A DNA stretch of 64,000 nt from positions 124,001 to 188,000 of the forward strand of contig CAVXTW010000003.1 of NCBI GenBank assembly GCA_963764695.1, read 5' to 3'. Both the position numbers and the translations under genes were made by a program. Position 1 is the stretch's first letter, and each line of letters begins with the position of its first letter. Source of the stretch: DATFRY01 sp963764695. Lineage in GTDB: Bacteria > Myxococcota_A > Polyangia > Haliangiales > Haliangiaceae. Positions 46,772-57,810 of this stretch are shown here, one piece after another. The notes under the pieces are model-generated. The model did not search any database. It was given only the letters and a program-made list of their open reading frames with translations, and was not told the origin of the DNA.

Positions 46772-46974
46772 CTCTATCACTCTTCCGCTATTCGCTCCGC
46801 CCACTCACACCACACCGGCGCACGAGAGCTTTGCGACGCTTTACTGCAACCCCTACGTTGTGACCGATCTGACCCCGATAGTACAGATAAAGATTCGCGA
46901 ATCGGGTCCATCACCCTGGAGGGGCATGATAGGGTGCGAGCAATCGCGGCTCGTACGGGCGACGGAGGCGCTAG

Positions 46975-48450
<1,476 letters not shown>

Positions 48451-48472
48451 GAAATGCACCACGAAGCAACGT

Positions 48473-49165
48473 CTACTGCTGCGCGCGGACACGCTCCATG
48501 TGGAGAGCGGCATCTCTGGCGGCGTCGTCGTGAGTCCTTCCGTTCTGTCGCGCCACCATGTACGCGGCGTACCATCCCGACCAGTGATGCTTCGGAGCGG
48601 TCGGTTCGTACCCGCCGTGGCCCTGCTCGGTCTCTCGTAGAAGCTCTGTGAGGGCGGCGACATCGTTGATCGTCTGCGGCTCGGGTTCGGTCACCCTTCC
48701 CGGAAGCCGCGCCTTGACCTCCTGGAGCAGCCAGGTGTTGCCATCCGGGTCGTTGAAGGTCGCAAGCGTGTTGTAGGGGCGACCTTCCGGGTCCGGGCCC
48801 GGCACGACTCTCCGGGCTCCGTCGAAGTGGAACGCCTCGCTCACCTCGACGCCGCGGCCGATGAGGTCGGCGCGCGCCGCCTCCATGTCGAACACCACGA
48901 GAAACACGTTGTTGACCGAGCCTGGCGCCGCCTTCGTGACTCCCTTGCCAAAGTGGACGGAGCACGCCGAGCCCGGAGGTGTGAACTGGATGCCCCGAAA
49001 GGTGTCGCCAACGATGAAGTCGATGTCCAGCCGCCATCCGAGCTCCGCATAGAAACGCTTGGAGCGATCGGGGTCGGATACCGGCAGGACGACCACCTCC
49101 AGGTTGAAGTCGACCGTCCCGGCGCGCGGGGTCGAGCCGTCATCGTTGCGCGTCTGCGTTGTCAT
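48473..49165 (-). CDS. VOC-family (glyoxalase/bleomycin-resistance) protein
   Basis: A 230-residue protein with a vicinal-oxygen-chelate fold (EVVVLPVSDPDRSKRFYAELGWRL ... FNDPDGNTWLLQEV). A ~75-residue C-terminal extension includes a helical KHHWSGWYAAYMVARQNGRT motif seen in related uncharacterised proteins. VOC proteins bind metal and act on methylglyoxal adducts, aromatic diols or antibiotics; the substrate is unknown. A strong ribosome site (AAGGAGG) precedes the ATG at 49165. Convergent with the NtrC-type regulator. Confidence 0.85.
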   Translation of the reverse strand: MTTQTRNDDGSTPRAGTVDFNLEVVVLPVSDPDRSKRFYAELGWRLDIDFIVGDTFRGIQFTPPGSACSVHFGKGVTKAAPGSVNNVFLVVFDMEAARADLIGRGVEVSEAFHFDGARRVVPGPDPEGRPYNTLATFNDPDGNTWLLQEVKARLPGRVTEPEPQTINDVAALTELLRETEQGHGGYEPTAPKHHWSGWYAAYMVARQNGRTHDDAARDAALHMERVRAQQ

Positions 49166-49309
49166 CGCGTCCTCCTTGGCGTGCCTTCCACGTCCGCGCA
49201 CCCGGTGCACGCGATGTGCCACGCGCCTCCCGAGCGAAGACACGACTTCACGAAGGGGGGCGGCTCAAGATCTGAGCAGCGTGGCTCTTTCCTTGCCAGC
49301 TTGCCGGCA

Positions 49310-49759
49310 TCACTTGACCTCAGTGAGGAGCGGCTTGCCTTTCTCGACGATGTACGTGGCGAGCTCGGCGCCGCGGCCGGTGCCGACGTTTCTGGCGGCG
49401 TGGATCGCTCCGGCCGGGATGAACAGGACGTCGCCGGCCTTGAGGGTCACCGGCGGCTTGTCCTCGAGGCGATACTCCAGCGAGCCTTCGAGGACATAGA
49501 CGATCTCCTCGCCCGGATGCGTGTGTCTCGAGGACGTCCTTCCGGGCGCGATCTCGACGATCACCTGGACGACCTCGCGTCCCGGGATGCTCAGATCGCG
49601 GCGCTGGAGATCGATGCGCCGGATCGCGGGCTGCTGCGCGGGCGCTGCATGCAGCGCGACCCCGCTCGCCGCGATCAGGGCCGCGACCATCACGATGCGA
49701 GTTGTATGGGTCCTTGCCCTTTGCAGCACTCTTGCGGACTTCTCGATGACTGCCGACAT
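49310..49759 (-). CDS. Exported cupin-domain protein
   Basis: A 149-residue protein with a long N-terminal signal (MSAVIEKSARVLQ before the hydrophobic core, cleaved after HAAPA) and a single cupin domain. The metal-binding motif is HTHPGEEIVYVLEGSLEY with a second motif FIPAGAIHAARNVG, so three His and one Glu ligands are present. Exported small cupins act as metal-dependent dioxygenases, isomerases or binding proteins. Divergent from the thioredoxin-like lipoprotein gene across 115 bp. Confidence 0.85.
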   Translation of the reverse strand: MSAVIEKSARVLQRARTHTTRIVMVAALIAASGVALHAAPAQQPAIRRIDLQRRDLSIPGREVVQVIVEIAPGRTSSRHTHPGEEIVYVLEGSLEYRLEDKPPVTLKAGDVLFIPAGAIHAARNVGTGRGAELATYIVEKGKPLLTEVK

Positions 49760-49874
49760 GGCTCTGCCTCCTTGGTCGCGCGGGACGCTTACCGACGGGA
49801 CGAGCGTGGACAAGCAGGCCCCATGCCGGGCCGGGTAGCGCCGCCGCGGCACGACCGATGCAGCGGAGGTCGCC

Positions 49875-50858
49875 ATGCCATTCTCGGGAAGCCGCCTGGC
49901 CGTGCCGCTCGCAGCCTCGCTGCTCGCCTGCGCTTCTTCCTCGGCGGAGACGCCGGACGTTCGCGAGCTCGGGGCGCCCATGCCGCGCTTCGCGGCCACT
50001 CGCTGGGTCAGCTCGCCGCCGCTCCAGCCCGAAGGACTGCGCGGCAAGGTCGTGCTGGTCAACTTCTGGGAGTACACCTGCATCAACTGGATCCGCACGC
50101 TCCCGTTCGTGAGCGCCTGGCACGCGCGTTACGCGGACCTGGGTCTCGTCGTCGTCGGCGTCCATACGCCGGAGTTCGAGTTCGGCAAGCTTCCGGAAAA
50201 CGTCGATCGCGGCATCCGAGCTCACCGCCTCACGTACCCGATCGCCATCGACAACGACCACGGAACCTGGACCGCCTTTCACAACGACGCGTGGCCGACC
50301 AAGTACCTCTTCGACGCCAGGGGGCGCCTCCGCGGCGTGCACGCCGGCGAGGGCGCGTACCCGGCCATCGAGACCGCGATCCGGGCGCTCCTCACCGAGG
50401 CGGGCGCCACATCCCTGCCGCCGGTGACCGCCGAGGTGATGGCCTACGCGCGACAAGGCGAGGTCGCCTACGGGCGGCAATCGCCGGAGACGTACCTCGG
50501 CGCCGGGCGCCGCCACGGGAACGACGGCGTCGCGCTCGTCGGCGACTGGAAGACCGAGCGCGAGTACGTCGAACACAGGGGCGCCGCGCCCGGCCGGATC
50601 GTCCTCGACTTCATCGGCGGCGAGGTGAACCTGGTCATGCAGCCCGGCGCGACCGGCAAGGCCCAGGTCGTGGTGCGTCTCGACGGCAAGGACGTCGGGC
50701 CCCGTCGCGGTGGCGACGTGGGCGCGGACTCGATCGCTCGCTTCGACCGCAGCGGGATGGTTCGCCTGGTCCGCGGCGCCGGCCCCGGCGCGCACCGGCT
50801 CGAGCTCGAGACCACGGCGAACGGCCTGCGCGCCTATTCGTTCACGTTCGGTCCCTAG
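49875..50858 (+). CDS. DipZ/TlpA-like thioredoxin-fold lipoprotein lacking the second active-site Cys
   Basis: A 327-residue lipoprotein (lipobox LLAC near residue 18). The thioredoxin-like domain contains VVLVNFWEYTCINWIRTLPFV, which is the DipZ-type sequence except that CxxC is Cys69-Ile-Asn-Trp72. The resolving Cys is missing, so it cannot form the usual disulfide and may act through a single thiol. A C-terminal beta-sandwich of about 130 residues (ETYLGAGR onward) corresponds to the extra domain of DipZ. No CcdA-like membrane domain is present. Location: periplasm or outer membrane. Confidence 0.8.
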   Translation: MPFSGSRLAVPLAASLLACASSSAETPDVRELGAPMPRFAATRWVSSPPLQPEGLRGKVVLVNFWEYTCINWIRTLPFVSAWHARYADLGLVVVGVHTPEFEFGKLPENVDRGIRAHRLTYPIAIDNDHGTWTAFHNDAWPTKYLFDARGRLRGVHAGEGAYPAIETAIRALLTEAGATSLPPVTAEVMAYARQGEVAYGRQSPETYLGAGRRHGNDGVALVGDWKTEREYVEHRGAAPGRIVLDFIGGEVNLVMQPGATGKAQVVVRLDGKDVGPRRGGDVGADSIARFDRSGMVRLVRGAGPGAHRLELETTANGLRAYSFTFGP

Positions 50859-50894
50859 CGTGGCACGGGAATCTGACCGTCCGGGAAACGCGGC

Positions 50895-52456
50895 CTACCC
50901 CGACACGTGGGGCGAGCTGGCGATGACTGCCTCGCGGTTGGCCTCGAGGAGGCCGGCCGGGCTGGAGGACCGGGTGGCGTGGCCGAACAGCTCGTCGTCG
51001 TGGTAGCCGGATTCGCCGTGGTCGGTCTCGTCGAGGCCTGCCTCTTCCATGCCGACGTCGGGGCGGAGGCCGATGATGGCCTTGATGGCGTAGGCGATGA
51101 TGGCCGATGCCGCCGATGGCGAGAGTCATGGTGACGCCGATGGCCTTGAGCTGCTCGAGCCACAGGCGTGCTGCCGACGATGTCGGCTTCAGGTTGGTGT
51201 TGAGGTTGGCGTTGACGTCCGGCGGTCGCGAAGAAGCCGGTGAGCGAGCGCGCCGAGGGTGCCGCCCACGCCGTGGACGCCGAAGGTGTCGAGCGCGTCG
51301 TCGTACTTGAGCCAGCGCCTTGAGCTTGGTGCAGGCGAGGAACGGAACCACGCCGGCGCAGCACGCCGATGAGGATGGCGCCGCTGGCGGGTGACGAAGC
51401 CGGCGGCCGGGCGTGATCACGACCAGGCCGGCGACGATGCCGGAGCAGAAGCCGAGGACGGTCGGCTTGCCGCGCGTGATCCACTCGAGCAGCGGCCAGA
51501 CGGCGCCGGCGACCGCGGTGGCGAGGGTCGTGGTCGGTGAAGGCGTTGGCGGCGATCGCCGTCGGCGGCGACCGCGCTGCCGGCGTTGAAGCCGTACCAG
51601 CCGACCCACAGCATGCCGGTGCCGACCATGGTCAGGACCATGCTGTGCGGGAGGAAGTGCGCGCTGGCCGAAGCCCGGTGCGCTTGCCGAGGATCAGGCA
51701 GAGCACCAGCGCCGACCAGCCCGAGGACATGTGCACGACGGTGCCGCCGGCGAAGTCGATGGCCTTGATCGCCGGCGTTGGCGTTCCAGACGCCGTTCAT
51801 GAAGCCGTCGATGCCCCACACCATGTGGGCCAGCGGGAAGTAGACGACGAGCATCCAGGCGACGATGAAGGCCATGACGGCCGAGTACTTCATGCGCTCG
51901 GCGATCGCGCCGACGATCAGGGCGGGCGTGATGATGGCGAACATCAGCTGGTACATGCTGAAGACGTTCTGCGATACCCAGTAGGCGTAGTCGGTGTTGG
52001 GCGCGGGCCCGACGCCCTGACAGGCACGGCGAACTTGAGGCCGCCGAAGAACGGGTTGCCGCTGGCGAAGGCGAGGCTGTAGCCGACCGCCCACCAGAGG
52101 ATCGTCACCACGCCGGCGCAGCCGAGACACTGGGCCAGCACCGAGAGCACGTTCTTGCGGCGCACCAGGCCGCCGTAGAAGAGGGCCAGCCCGGGCAACG
52201 TCATGAACAGCACCAGCGCGGTCGAGGTCATCATCCAGCCGTTGTGCCCGGGCCCGGGCCCGCTCAGCGCCTTGGGGGCGCCGTTCTGGACATAAGCCTC
52301 CAGGTCGGCGACCCGCGTGGCCAGATCGGGTGCGGCGGCGGCCGGCTCCTGGGCATATGCCACCGACACACAGAGCGTCATCGTCATCGACGCGGCGAGC
52401 ATCGCGAGGACCGTCGCGGCGGCAACCTTCCCACCTGCACCCTTCTTCATCACCAT
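50895..52456 (-). pseudogene. amt: Ammonium transporter (Amt), about ten frameshifts
   Basis: Segments in all three frames form a complete Amt: signal peptide, MTLPGLALFYGGLVRRKNVLS, NTDYAYWVSQNVFSMYQLMFAIITPALI, VVYFPLAHMVWG, VLTMVGTGMLWVGWYGFNAG, VLGFCSGIVAGLVVITP, FGVHGVGG and a C-terminal cytosolic tail ending near the TAG at 50895. Breaks lie near 52030, 51775, 51665, 51555, 51420, 51365, 51310, 51235, 51175 and 51115. Each segment is well conserved with no internal stop, so most breaks are probably sequence errors. Amt conducts ammonium or ammonia across the inner membrane. No glnK gene follows. Confidence 0.8.
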
Positions 52457-52588
52457 GGGGCAAGACGCTAGCTGGGAATTGTTTCCGGGCGGCTACGTGA
52501 TGGTAAAGAGCGATGCGATCGCAGAGGCGACGCCCTCGCGCGCGGGAAATAAACCCGGGCGCCATCTCGACGAAACCGGGGACGTCGC

Positions 52589-53239
52589 ATGGTCGTCCAG
52601 GCGATGAGGCGGCTCGCGAAGAGCGAAGCGGAGGTGGTCCGCGAGCTCATCGACCTGAATCGCCGGGGCGTGCCGATCGATCGGCGCGGTCTGCACGAGT
52701 CGGGTCACTCGGCCCTGGCCTCGCTCGTCGCCTACTTCGGTGGCTTCGTCCGCCTGAGGCGGCGGGCCCGGCTGCCGCCGCCGCGCCGTCGACCCGGGCC
52801 GCCGCTGCTCGAGAAGGAGGGCGTGCTGCGCGAGATCCAGCGGCGCCGGCGGTCGGGCAAGGCGCTGGCCTGCACCCAGGTGCCGTCCCGGCTGCGGCGC
52901 AGCGGCGAGCGGAGATTCGGCAGCTGGAAGGCGGCCATCGAGGCGGCGGGCCTCGACTACCGGCTCATCCGGTTGCTACCGAGCTATACCCGGGCCCAGC
53001 TGTGCGAGGTGGTGCTCGCCCTGGCGCGCGACTTCCCGGACATGACGCCCGGCGAGCTGGCGCGACACCGGCTGGCCACGACGCTGCGCGACCGCTTCGG
53101 CACGTTCGAACGCGCGGCGCAGGCGGCCGGGCTGGTCAACTGGCCGCGCCGCATGGCGCGCCGCGACCGGGCGGTAAGGAAGGACATGACATGGACCTCG
53201 AGCTCGACGTGCACTCCCTCTCTCCGACGCGGGCGGTGA
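52589..53239 (+). CDS. HNH-repeat (homing-endonuclease-associated) DNA-binding-like protein
   Basis: A 216-residue basic protein with at least two copies of a short helix-turn-helix repeat (RRFGSWKAAIEAAGLDY and DRFGTFERAAQAAGL) and a degenerate first copy near residue 48. This matches the HNH_repeat family found beside homing endonucleases and as free DNA-binding proteins. No nuclease motif is present. The last 49 bp overlap the start of the STAS gene, so the two may be coupled. The ATG at 52589 was chosen; ATG 52604 is also possible. Confidence 0.65.
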   Translation: MVVQAMRRLAKSEAEVVRELIDLNRRGVPIDRRGLHESGHSALASLVAYFGGFVRLRRRARLPPPRRRPGPPLLEKEGVLREIQRRRRSGKALACTQVPSRLRRSGERRFGSWKAAIEAAGLDYRLIRLLPSYTRAQLCEVVLALARDFPDMTPGELARHRLATTLRDRFGTFERAAQAAGLVNWPRRMARRDRAVRKDMTWTSSSTCTPSLRRGR

Positions 53240-53526
53240 TCGTCGCCCGTGGCCGGATGACCGCCATGACCGCGCCGGCGATCACAAGCCGGATCAAGGA
53301 GCTGATCGACGACGGGCGGACGGAGATCGTCTTCGACCTGCGCGAGGTGAGTTTCGTGGACAGCTCGGGGCTCTCGGCACTGGTGTCCGGGCTGAAGGCC
53401 ACGCGCGAGCGCGGCGGCTTCCTCAAGGTGGCCGGGGCAACCGATCAGGTGGCTGGCACCTTCAACCTGACCATGCTCGATCGCGTCTTCGAGATGTATG
53501 CGAGCGCCGATGCCGCGCTCGCGTGA
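53191..53526 (+). CDS. STAS-domain anti-sigma-factor-antagonist-like protein
   Basis: A 111-residue STAS domain of SpoIIAA type. The family signature is VSFVDSSGLSAL, with the phosphorylatable Ser in the SSGL turn, and the N-terminal strand pattern fits. Such proteins bind anti-sigma kinases when unphosphorylated and free a sigma factor. A ribosome site (AAGGAAGG) precedes the ATG at 53191. It overlaps the end of the HNH-repeat gene by 49 bp. No anti-sigma kinase gene is adjacent. Confidence 0.85.
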   Translation: MDLELDVHSLSPTRAVIVARGRMTAMTAPAITSRIKELIDDGRTEIVFDLREVSFVDSSGLSALVSGLKATRERGGFLKVAGATDQVAGTFNLTMLDRVFEMYASADAALA

Positions 53527-53619
53527 GCGGCATGTCCGCCGGGCGGTGCTCTGCGCGAGGCGTCCCGGTAGGCGCGGCGCGCGACGCCGCTACCATTTCG
53601 TGCTCTCCGATCGGGATCG

Positions 53620-54048
53620 CTACCGGCGCAGTCGTCGCCAGGCATCGGCGGTAGCGTCTTCGACCCGCTTCACCGTCGCGCGGGTGGCCTTCTTGGTCTC
53701 CTCCCAGCCTTCTCGAGTGCTCGCGCCCGCCTTGCGGAGCATCTCACTGGACTCCGCCCGTCGCTTCTCGAGCACCGCGATGGCGTCGTCCATCGCGGCC
53801 TTGCTCTCGGCGTCGATCTCTTGCGAGCGAACCGCGGCGCGTTGCCTCAGCCGCGCGATCTCGGCGTCCAGCTCCGTCATCCTCGCCTGCACGTTGCGCA
53901 CGAAGGCCTCGCGTCTCTGCTCGAACGTCAGGCCGGCCGCGTCGGGCGCGGTCGCCGGGGGCGCCTGCTCCCCCGTGCCTGCGCGCTGACAGGCGATCGT
54001 GCCGGTCGCCAGCGCGATCGAGAGGATGACCCTGCTGATGTGCTTCAT
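53620..54048 (-). CDS. Coiled-coil lipoprotein
   Basis: A 142-residue lipoprotein (TIAC lipobox, Cys near residue 20) whose mature part is a long amphipathic helix from about residue 45 to the end (heptad-like runs such as RRAESSEMLRKAG and TRATVKRVEDATADAWRRLRR). This resembles outer-membrane Lpp-like or SLH-less tether proteins and small myxobacterial lipoproteins. No enzymatic motif. The neighbours on both sides are unrelated. Confidence 0.65.
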   Translation of the reverse strand: MKHISRVILSIALATGTIACQRAGTGEQAPPATAPDAAGLTFEQRREAFVRNVQARMTELDAEIARLRQRAAVRSQEIDAESKAAMDDAIAVLEKRRAESSEMLRKAGASTREGWEETKKATRATVKRVEDATADAWRRLRR

Positions 54049-54209
54049 TCGGCTTGCCCTTCCGACGAAAGGTTACCTCGGCCTTCTGGCCTCGCCAGGC
54101 TGACCACAACCTGCGACGGCATCGACACATTCTGCGCGGGCACGAGAGTGTCACGGGCACGTAGCGGCGCTGCGATCGTTCCCGCGCTCGTGCGGCCCAT
54201 CGTCAACAC

Positions 54210-55076
54210 GTGGAACCGACGACGCTGTCAGCGAGTCCGAATGCCGTCAGAACGAGAAGCGGGCTGGTCGCCCGGGCGACGAACAACCAGCTCGGCCGCC
54301 GCGTGTGGAGCTGGTGGAGTCATCGCCGCACCGAGGTCTACCTTCTCTCCTATCCGAAGTGCGGGCGCACCTGGCTTCGCCTCCTCATCGGCAAGGCCCT
54401 GGTCGATGACCTCGCCGTCGCTGATGCGAATCCGATGGAGCTCAGCAACCTGCACCGGTTCTCGCCGCTCATCCCGCGCATCCGGGTCACCCATGACGAC
54501 AACCCACAGCTCAAGCGACCCGACGAGATCGAGCGCGACAAGCGCCGCTACGCCGGCAAGACGGTCATCTTCCTGGTCCGCAACCCGCGCGATGTCGTCA
54601 TCTCGTACTACTTCCAGGCCTCGCGGCGGCGGGACCGCTTCTCCGGCACGCCGAGTGAGTTCCTGCGCCATCCGGTCGGCTCGCTCGCCACCATCCTCGC
54701 CTACTACAATGCCTGGGCGGAGAACCTGGCCGCGCCCGGGCGCCTGGTGCTGGTCCGCTACGAGGATCTCCACCTCGATCCGGCCGGCCAGCTCGAGCAC
54801 GTCCTCGGCTGCCTCGGCCGGACGCCACCGCGCACGGCGGTGGAGCGCGCCGTCGCGTTCGCCAGCTTCGACAACATGCGCGCGCTCGAGCGCACGAACG
54901 CGCTCAAGTCGGCACGCCTCAAGGCGGCCGACAGCGGCGACCCCGAGTCGTTCAAGACCCGCAAGGGCAAGGTCGGCGGATATCGCGACTACCTGTCAGC
55001 CGATGATCTCGAGTACCTGGATCAGCGCATCGCGGCCGAGCTGTCGCCGTTCTACGGCAACTACGTCACCGGCTGA
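54210..55076 (+). CDS. Sulfotransferase (PAPS-dependent)
   Basis: A 288-residue protein of the Sulfotransfer_1 family. The 5'-phosphosulfate loop is YPKCGRTWLR and the 3'-phosphate motif RNPRDVVISYYF, both in expected spacing. The C-terminal GYRDYLSADDLEYLDQ region matches the family's GKGxxG-like end (TRKGKVGGYRDYL). It transfers sulfate from PAPS to an alcohol or amine of a small molecule or sugar; the acceptor is unknown. It starts at GTG 54210. No PAPS-synthesis gene is near. Confidence 0.88.
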   Translation: MEPTTLSASPNAVRTRSGLVARATNNQLGRRVWSWWSHRRTEVYLLSYPKCGRTWLRLLIGKALVDDLAVADANPMELSNLHRFSPLIPRIRVTHDDNPQLKRPDEIERDKRRYAGKTVIFLVRNPRDVVISYYFQASRRRDRFSGTPSEFLRHPVGSLATILAYYNAWAENLAAPGRLVLVRYEDLHLDPAGQLEHVLGCLGRTPPRTAVERAVAFASFDNMRALERTNALKSARLKAADSGDPESFKTRKGKVGGYRDYLSADDLEYLDQRIAAELSPFYGNYVTG

Positions 55077-55093
55077 CGCGGCGCGGGCGCCGG

Positions 55094-55504
55094 TCACGCT
55101 CGGATCCACACGTCGTGCACGTGCAAGGTATCGAGGTACTCGTGCACCACCGCGATCTTGCCGTCGCGCAGCGTGATCGCGAAGTGATACTGCTGCCGGT
55201 ACTGCCGGCCGTTGCGCAGGTCTCCCTTCGACTCCACCTCGACGGCCACGCGGTCTCCCTCGGCGATCGAGCTCACCACCGTCATCTCGAGGCCGTCCAC
55301 CAGCTGCGAGTACATGCGGTCGAAGAGCCGGCGCAGCCGATTCTTGTCGTAGACACCGGCGGTGGCCAGAAGCTCCGGCTTGCCGGGCAGGCGCCAGGTC
55401 ACGTCGTCGGTCATGAGATCCAGGACGCCGGCGATGTCTCCGGCGCTGAAGCGTGCGAACAGGTCCGCTGCGATCTGCTTGCCGTCGTTCATGGCTCCAA
55501 TCAT
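55094..55504 (-). CDS. SnoaL/NTF2-like protein
   Basis: A 136-residue protein of the NTF2-like (SnoaL) fold: an N-terminal helix (ADLFARFSAGDIAGVLDLMTDDVTW) and a set of beta strands ending with YHFAITLRDGKIAVVHEYLDT. Such proteins are often small-molecule isomerases or hydrolases or are catalytically silent. The start at ATG 55504 or ATG 55492 (preceded by GGAG) cannot be decided. Convergent with the sulfotransferase gene. Confidence 0.8.
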   Translation of the reverse strand: MIGAMNDGKQIAADLFARFSAGDIAGVLDLMTDDVTWRLPGKPELLATAGVYDKNRLRRLFDRMYSQLVDGLEMTVVSSIAEGDRVAVEVESKGDLRNGRQYRQQYHFAITLRDGKIAVVHEYLDTLHVHDVWIRA

Positions 55505-55632
55505 GAAGCCCGAGCGACGTGACTGCCAGACCACGCAGGATGATCAGCGGCGGCCCTGCTTGCCGTACGCGACTCGCAGTCCGCGACCGCGCGACTGCGA
55601 AATAGGAGACCAGCCGGGCTCGTTTGCCCGGA

Positions 55633-56489
55633 ATGGATGAGCGGATGGCGTCTTCGTGCCGGGGCCGTCGGCTCGCGTTCCAGGTCGTGGCGGCAGGGGT
55701 CGGCCTCGGTCTGCTCGTGAGCTGCCGGGGCCGGGCACGGTCGGAGCCGGTCGGGCCGTCGCGATCGATGCCGGATGCCCGTGGCGCGAGTGGCTCGTGC
55801 GCCCGGCAGCGCTCGGCCGCCGCGCCGCGACATTTCTTGCGATTCATGGATCGCTCGCTGGAGCCGGGTGCCGGTGACGATCCGTGCAGGGCGCTCGACC
55901 TCCCGATCGAAGGGCTGGTCGACACCTCCGGTGGCCAGCGCTACGTGCACCCGGATGGCCGGCGGGCGAGAGCGCCGGCCACCTGCCGCGACTACCTCGG
56001 GCTGGTCGCGAACGGCTTCCACGACGACACGCCGCCGCCAACAACACGGAGGAGAACCTGCACCGCATCTGCACGGTGCTCGAGCTGCTCTCGCGCGCGA
56101 CCGACCCGACCACCTCTCACGTGCAGGACCTGTCGCTGGCCCGCGACGGTCTCGACGCGCTGCCGCTCGCCGTCGCGGATATCTTCGGCAGCATCGACCC
56201 GGCCCACCGGGGTCGGCCGCTCTCGGCGGCGGGAGATTCCAGGTTCCGGCGGTGCGAATCCGCCGACCATCGCGAGCTGTGCCTGTACCGGGAAGCAGAG
56301 GATCCAGGCGACCGGACTGCTTTCACGCTCAAGCACGTCGCCAGCGGAGACTTCAATCGCGACGGACTCGAGGACATCGCGATCTGGGCGTCGATGGGCG
56401 ACGGGCCGACGCAGGAGTACGGCACCAAGCTGTTCATCCTCACGCGACGCGGACCCGGCCGTCTTCTCGAGGTCCTCGCCGAGCGCTGA
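55633..56489 (+). CDS. Lipoprotein of unknown function, frameshifted near 56040
   Basis: About 285 residues in two frames. A signal peptide with lipobox LLVSC opens it. After LGLVANGFHDDTP the frame changes near 56040 and continues with NNTEENLHRICTVLELLSR, ending in LKHVASGDFNRDGLEDIAIWASMG, which looks like an FG-GAP/VCBS-type calcium-binding repeat, then EYGTKLFILTRRG. The protein is probably extracellular. The break looks like one extra base within CGCCGCCGCC. I do not recognise a family. Confidence 0.6.
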
Positions 56490-56558
56490 CCGTCCGCCGA
56501 TGAAATCGCGGCCGCGCGGCGGGTTGTGGCCTCGGACGGATCCACGTATCACTTCTCG

Positions 56559-57806
56559 ATGCGCCCTCCCCTGTCCTCCCGGCGCTCGTCCGCCGCCCCG
56601 CTCCGGTCGGCCGCGCGATGTCCGCTGTGGGTCGGCGCGGCGCTCGCGGCTGCGTTCGGGTGCGGGGACGGCTCGGATGCGGATCGCGACGCCGGCGGCG
56701 GCCCCAGCGACGCCGCGCCCGCCGATGCGGGGGACGCGGCGCCGGCGGCGGTCCCGCTCACCCTTGATCTCGTGACCGAGCCGACCACGGCCGACGAGGT
56801 GGCCGACGTGCTCGCGGCGTGGGAGGCGCGAGACACCTCCGCGCGCGACGTGACGGTGGAGGCGACAGGGTCGATCGCGCTCGGCGCCGAGCCGATGACG
56901 TACGTCGTGCTGGCACACACGGTCGGCGAGCAGCGCCATGTGGGCGCGGTGCTGGTGCCCGAATCGCTGTCGTCGCCGGCCAGCGCACCGGTGCTGGTCT
57001 ATTGCCATGGCGGCTACACCGGCGAGGGTGGACTGCCTCCGTTCCGGGTCGAGGATCTCGCGTCGCGCGTCCCGGACGGGCCGCTGCGCGGCGAGCTGGT
57101 CTACGTGGTTCCGGCCTACCGGGGCGAGCGCATCGAGGTGGCCGGCGTCGCGTACGCCGGCGAGGGCGCGCCCAGCATCGGGGACCGCGAGGTTGACGAC
57201 GCGGTCGCGCTGCTCACGGTCGCGCTCGCCCAGGTGCCGGAAGCGGATCCGGCCCGGGTGGCCGTGCTCGGCGAGAGCCGCGGCGGGCTGGTGGCGCTGG
57301 AGATGGGCGCGCGCGATCCTCGGGTCGACCTCGTGCTCGACGCGTACGGGCCGACCGACTTCCGGATCGGGCTGGCCACGAGCGGCGTGGACGAGGCGCT
57401 GTTCGACGGAGCGGTGCGGCAGGCGCTCGCCGCGCCCGACGACCCCGCCACGCTGCTCCTGCGATCGATCGTCCCGATCGATCAGGTCAGCCAGGACGAC
57501 GGCGCGCTCGTGATCTCGGCCGCCGGCCGGCGCGCGCTGCGCGAGAACCTCGCCCGCAGCGCGCCCGTCGCCTACGTCGACGAGCTTCCCGTCACCGAGA
57601 CGCATCACGGCAGCCTCGATGGAACCGCGCCGGTCGAGTACTCGCGTGCGCTGGCCGACGCGATGGCGGCGGCAGGGCGGACCTCACCGGGCCCCTCCTT
57701 CACCTACTTCGAGTACGAGGGCGGCGATCACGACCTGGCCACCTTGCCCGGCGCGATCGAGCGGCTGGGCGAGGCGATCGAGCGAGTGCTGCCCCCGGCG
57801 AAGTAG
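56559..57806 (+). CDS. Exported alpha/beta hydrolase (prolyl-oligopeptidase-type)
   Basis: A 415-residue exported protein with a signal peptide ending near FGCG, an Asp/Ala-rich linker, and an alpha/beta-hydrolase domain. The nucleophile motif is GESRGG; the oxyanion region is YCHGGYTG, and the catalytic Asp and His would be in the DLVLDAY strand and GGDHDLA near the C terminus. Peptidase S9 or dienelactone-type hydrolase activity on peptides or esters is likely. The ATG at 56559 was chosen; GTG 56526 would add a basic stretch. Confidence 0.8.
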   Translation: MRPPLSSRRSSAAPLRSAARCPLWVGAALAAAFGCGDGSDADRDAGGGPSDAAPADAGDAAPAAVPLTLDLVTEPTTADEVADVLAAWEARDTSARDVTVEATGSIALGAEPMTYVVLAHTVGEQRHVGAVLVPESLSSPASAPVLVYCHGGYTGEGGLPPFRVEDLASRVPDGPLRGELVYVVPAYRGERIEVAGVAYAGEGAPSIGDREVDDAVALLTVALAQVPEADPARVAVLGESRGGLVALEMGARDPRVDLVLDAYGPTDFRIGLATSGVDEALFDGAVRQALAAPDDPATLLLRSIVPIDQVSQDDGALVISAAGRRALRENLARSAPVAYVDELPVTETHHGSLDGTAPVEYSRALADAMAAAGRTSPGPSFTYFEYEGGDHDLATLPGAIERLGEAIERVLPPAK

Positions 57807-57810
57807 CTGC

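Noticed and set aside
46772..46974. A sigma-54 promoter before the NtrC-type regulator
   Set aside because: No GG-N10-GC element with the right spacing and context could be identified with confidence.
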